Shown one piece after another: positions 62,084 through 64,000 of a DNA stretch of 64,000 nt. The translations under genes were made by a program, and so were the position numbers. This stretch comes from Microbacterium sp. Au-Mic1. GTDB lineage: Bacteria > Actinomycetota > Actinomycetes > Actinomycetales > Microbacteriaceae. The stretch spans positions 62,001 through 126,000 of the forward strand of contig NZ_JAJTTF010000011.1 in assembly GCF_021341785.1 (NCBI RefSeq), written 5' to 3'. Positions within the stretch are counted from its first letter, which is position 1. Every line of letters begins with the position of its first letter. The notes below the pieces were generated by a model. The model did not search any database. It was not told the origin of the DNA and worked only from the letters and a program-made list of their open reading frames with translations.

Positions 62084-62926
62084 TCAAGCACTCGCCGCAC
62101 GGACAGAGCGGAACCGCCCGGCGAGGAACGGGCGGTACGACGCGGAGTGGTCATGCCCGCAGGCGCAGCGCCCGACATCGCCGTGCAGCAGCTCGCGAGG
62201 CGTCTGCCCGGTCAGCCGCAGGCACTCGCGCCCCAGATGCGCCTGGTCGGCGTACCCGGCGTCCACGGCGAGCCCCGCGATGCCGTCGGCGCCGACACGG
62301 CCACTGGGCACAGCGCCGGCCTGAGCGAGCGCGAGAAACCCCTGGAACCGCAAGGTGCGCTGCAGCACCTTGGGGCTGAGTCCGACCGCGCTCAGCGAGC
62401 GCCGGCGCAGCTGACTCTCCGACAACCCCACGTCGGCGGCGACCGTGGCGACCTCGACCGGACGCCAGGGCATCAACGCCTCGACTGCGGCGCGCAGCAG
62501 AGGGTCGGCAACCCTCCCCACCCGGAATCGCTGCAACAGGAACTCCTCGAGCACGCCGGTCGCGCGCTCGGCCGTGCCGGCGCCGGCGACATCCTCGAGC
62601 AGGCGTTCAGCGAGGCCGCCCCAAACCTCCTCGAGCGGCACGCTCCGGTCGACCAGCTCCTCGAGCGGCATCGGCAGCGGCGGCGCGCCACCCGGACGGA
62701 AGCGCACCCCGACGATCGTGGTGCGCGGCGGGATGACCTCGAGCCGGTATCCCGTGAGCGGACCGAGCAGCCGCGCGGCCCCGCCGACCGCCGCGTGGAG
62801 CTCCACGCCGCCGGTGGGCAGATGGCGGTGGACGGCGGGTTCATCGCCGACGCGCTGCACCCAGATCGTGCGCACCGCTCCGGCCAGCGCCGCACTCGGC
62901 TCCCGCTCGCGGTACGTGTCGGCCAT
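62084..62926 (-). CDS. AraC-family transcriptional regulator
   Basis: 280 residues, same layout as the AraC protein at 54660: an N-terminal sensor (HLPTGGVELHAAVGGAARLLGP, IVGVRFRPGGAPPLP), then the AraC DNA-binding domain (VAADVGLSESQLRRRSLSAVGLSPKVLQRTLRF, GLAVDAGYADQAHLGRECLRLTGQTPRELL). The C-terminal tail has CACGHDH, a possible metal-binding cluster. The third gene in a minus-strand run after the TetR and membrane-protein genes (6-bp gap). Confidence 0.87.
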   Translation of the reverse strand: MADTYREREPSAALAGAVRTIWVQRVGDEPAVHRHLPTGGVELHAAVGGAARLLGPLTGYRLEVIPPRTTIVGVRFRPGGAPPLPMPLEELVDRSVPLEEVWGGLAERLLEDVAGAGTAERATGVLEEFLLQRFRVGRVADPLLRAAVEALMPWRPVEVATVAADVGLSESQLRRRSLSAVGLSPKVLQRTLRFQGFLALAQAGAVPSGRVGADGIAGLAVDAGYADQAHLGRECLRLTGQTPRELLHGDVGRCACGHDHSASYRPFLAGRFRSVRAASA

Positions 62927-62932
62927 GGCGCC

Positions 62933-63355
62933 TCAGCTCGCCTTGGGGAACGCCGTCCGCGTCGAACGCCGGTTCAGCAGGACGGCGATCGCCACGATCA
63001 GGATGCCGATGAGACCCTGCTCGATCTTCATCCAGATCGGATACCCCGAATCTGGCGAGACGATGATCAGGCCGATACCGATCGGCGCGAGGATCGAGAT
63101 CCATCGCATCCTCGTGAACGCACGGCGGCTGCCGCGCGCGGCTGTTCTCGTCACGAGGACGAACACGAGGCTCGCCGCCGCGACGACGGATCCGCGAAGC
63201 CACACCACCCAGTTCACCTCAGCGGGGTCGACGATCGCGAGGACCGCGGCGGCTCCCAGGGCGATCAGCGACACCGCGGCGCACAACCACCACAGCCGGC
63301 GCACGGCGTCGAGTGCGGGACGCACCGCCGCGAGGCGGTCGGCGGTCAGAGTCAT
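62933..63355 (-). CDS. Hypothetical membrane protein, four TM
   Basis: 140 residues with four hydrophobic segments (LWWLCAAVSLIALGAAAVLAIV; GSVVAAASLVFVLVT; ISILAPIGIGLIIV; GLIGILIVAIAVLLN). No family recognised. Its ATG overlaps the TetR stop by 4 bp, so TetR controls it directly; a likely detoxification or envelope role is inference only. Confidence 0.8.
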   Translation of the reverse strand: MTLTADRLAAVRPALDAVRRLWWLCAAVSLIALGAAAVLAIVDPAEVNWVVWLRGSVVAAASLVFVLVTRTAARGSRRAFTRMRWISILAPIGIGLIIVSPDSGYPIWMKIEQGLIGILIVAIAVLLNRRSTRTAFPKAS

Positions 63356-63954
63356 GATCGAACTCCTTCTTCCGGGCGAGTGGCCCGGTGATACATGGCG
63401 ACGATCTCGTCGATCGCCGACGTGGTCGCCGCCTTGTCGGACGGCATGGTCATCGCGAACGCATCGATGGTTGCGCGGATGGAGCGCGCCACCACCACGG
63501 GGTCGAAGGCGCGGAACTCGCCCGCCTCCTGCCCCTGGGCGAGAAGCACCGAGAGCAGCAGGGCCGAGGTGTCCTCGCGCAGGTCGTTGTCGGCGCGTGG
63601 GGCATTGCGGATGACCTCGATCACGGCACGGGCCGCGAGCCGGTTCTCGGCGAGGAAGTGCAGGTTGGACCTGAGGTATGCCGCGAGCTTGCCCGCCCAG
63701 GTCGGCTCGGCCTCTATAGCGGGGACCATGACGGCGGCCGCCCGGTGCACGACGTGCTCGACGAGCGCACCCATGAGCGCGCCCTTATCGGCGAAGTGAT
63801 ACGAGATCATGCGGGTGCTGCTGAGCTCCGCCGTCTCCCGGATCCGGGCGAACGACGCGGCCGCGAAACCCTGCTCGGCGAGAACTCGCACCGTCGCGTC
63901 GATGATCTCGGCACGACGTTCCTGCGTCGTGCGGTAGCTGCGCGTCGATGTCAT
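63352..63954 (-). CDS. TetR-family transcriptional regulator
   Basis: 200 residues. HTH in the first 60 (IIDATVRVLAEQGFAAASFARIRETAELSSTRMISYHFADKGALMGALV), then a ligand domain (HFLAENRLAARAVIEVIRNAP). The start was placed at ATG 63954, 6 nt after AAATAT; an upstream in-frame GTG at 63972 lies within the operator and is rejected. First gene of TetR-membrane protein-AraC. Confidence 0.9.
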   Translation of the reverse strand: MTSTRSYRTTQERRAEIIDATVRVLAEQGFAAASFARIRETAELSSTRMISYHFADKGALMGALVEHVVHRAAAVMVPAIEAEPTWAGKLAAYLRSNLHFLAENRLAARAVIEVIRNAPRADNDLREDTSALLLSVLLAQGQEAGEFRAFDPVVVARSIRATIDAFAMTMPSDKAATTSAIDEIVAMYHRATRPEEGVRS

Positions 63955-63960
63955 GGATCC

Positions 63961-63989
63961 ATATTTACTCACTTGAGTAAATATGACAA
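63961..63989 (-). promoter_or_regulatory. TetR promoter with 24-bp perfect operator
   Basis: Minus strand: -35 TTGTCA (63989-63984), 17 bp, -10 AAATAT (63966-63961), 6 nt, ATG. A perfect palindrome with arms ATATTTACTCA and TGAGTAAATAT (63961-63984) spans the region between the boxes. Confidence 0.88.
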
Positions 63990-64000
63990 GCCCTTTTGCA

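Overview
The window is high-GC DNA from an actinobacterium. The family is probably Microbacteriaceae (Microbacterium-like). Evidence: very strong G/C bias at third codon positions; the actinobacterial block ppa / tilS / hpt / ftsH / folE-folP-folB-folK / DUF3180 / bacterial-PH proteins / DUF2520 / lysS; frequent 4-bp stop-start overlaps; GTG and TTG starts; and many -10 boxes 6-7 nt before a start codon, as in leaderless actinobacterial mRNAs. No replication origin, plasmid functions, phage structural genes, rRNA or CRISPR array were seen.

Layout. 0-9 kb: a LysR regulator divergent from a gene cut by the left edge, tRNA-Arg, a conserved hypothetical gene, an SDR oxidoreductase, a gluconate module (gntP-gntK plus two FCD-type GntR regulators, with a good operator at 5928-5940), an alpha/beta hydrolase and a two-domain VOC dioxygenase-like protein. 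9-20 kb: a carbohydrate locus. On the minus strand, a heparinase II/III-family protein, a hybrid DeoR-HTH/LacI-sensor regulator and a DUF2264 protein are joined by 4-bp overlaps. Divergently, a 2-hydroxyacid dehydrogenase is followed by an ABC sugar importer (binding lipoprotein, two permeases) and a DUF624/YesL protein. The set suggests import and breakdown of an acidic or uronate-containing oligosaccharide; the substrate is inferred. 20-32 kb: MerR/aldo-keto reductase pair with a textbook 19-bp-spacer promoter, small conserved genes, two tRNA-Ser, an LCP cell-wall ligase, serS, a HAD phosphatase, a lipid kinase and cardiolipin synthase. 32-46 kb: housekeeping block (lysS, PH-domain membrane proteins, folate synthesis, ftsH, hpt, tilS, ppa), with a DUF937 gene on the opposite strand between hpt and tilS. 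46-48 kb: an M23 peptidase and tRNA-Glu/Asp/Phe.

48-52.4 kb is the accessory core. Directly after tRNA-Phe lies a visibly AT-richer segment with three genes: a zinc-ribbon two-TM protein, a SIR2-fold protein and an OLD-like ATPase with a C-terminal TOPRIM-like region. An imperfect 31-nt copy of the tRNA-Phe anticodon-to-T-arm segment lies beyond them (52357-52387), as expected for a tRNA-integrated island that has lost, or never carried, an integrase. This is the best candidate for an undescribed (probably anti-phage) system.

52.5-64 kb: a truncated DUF2283 gene, a secreted protein and a small membrane protein, then many regulator/effector pairs (AraC, MarR-EamA, ArsR-DUF2071, TetR-membrane protein-AraC). 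Two genes here are broken: an MFS transporter with TGA at an invariant Trp, and a frameshifted DUF2071 gene.

Small repeats are unusually common at gene ends. They include tandem duplications that span or abut stop codons (8.1, 9.1, 34.3 and 44.2 kb), a dispersed GTTGAGCGAG element (16.9, 25.1 and 48.0 kb, with a weak relative at 42.7 kb) and two large imperfect palindromes (23.3 and 34.2 kb). All calls come from reading the sequence; no database search was run.
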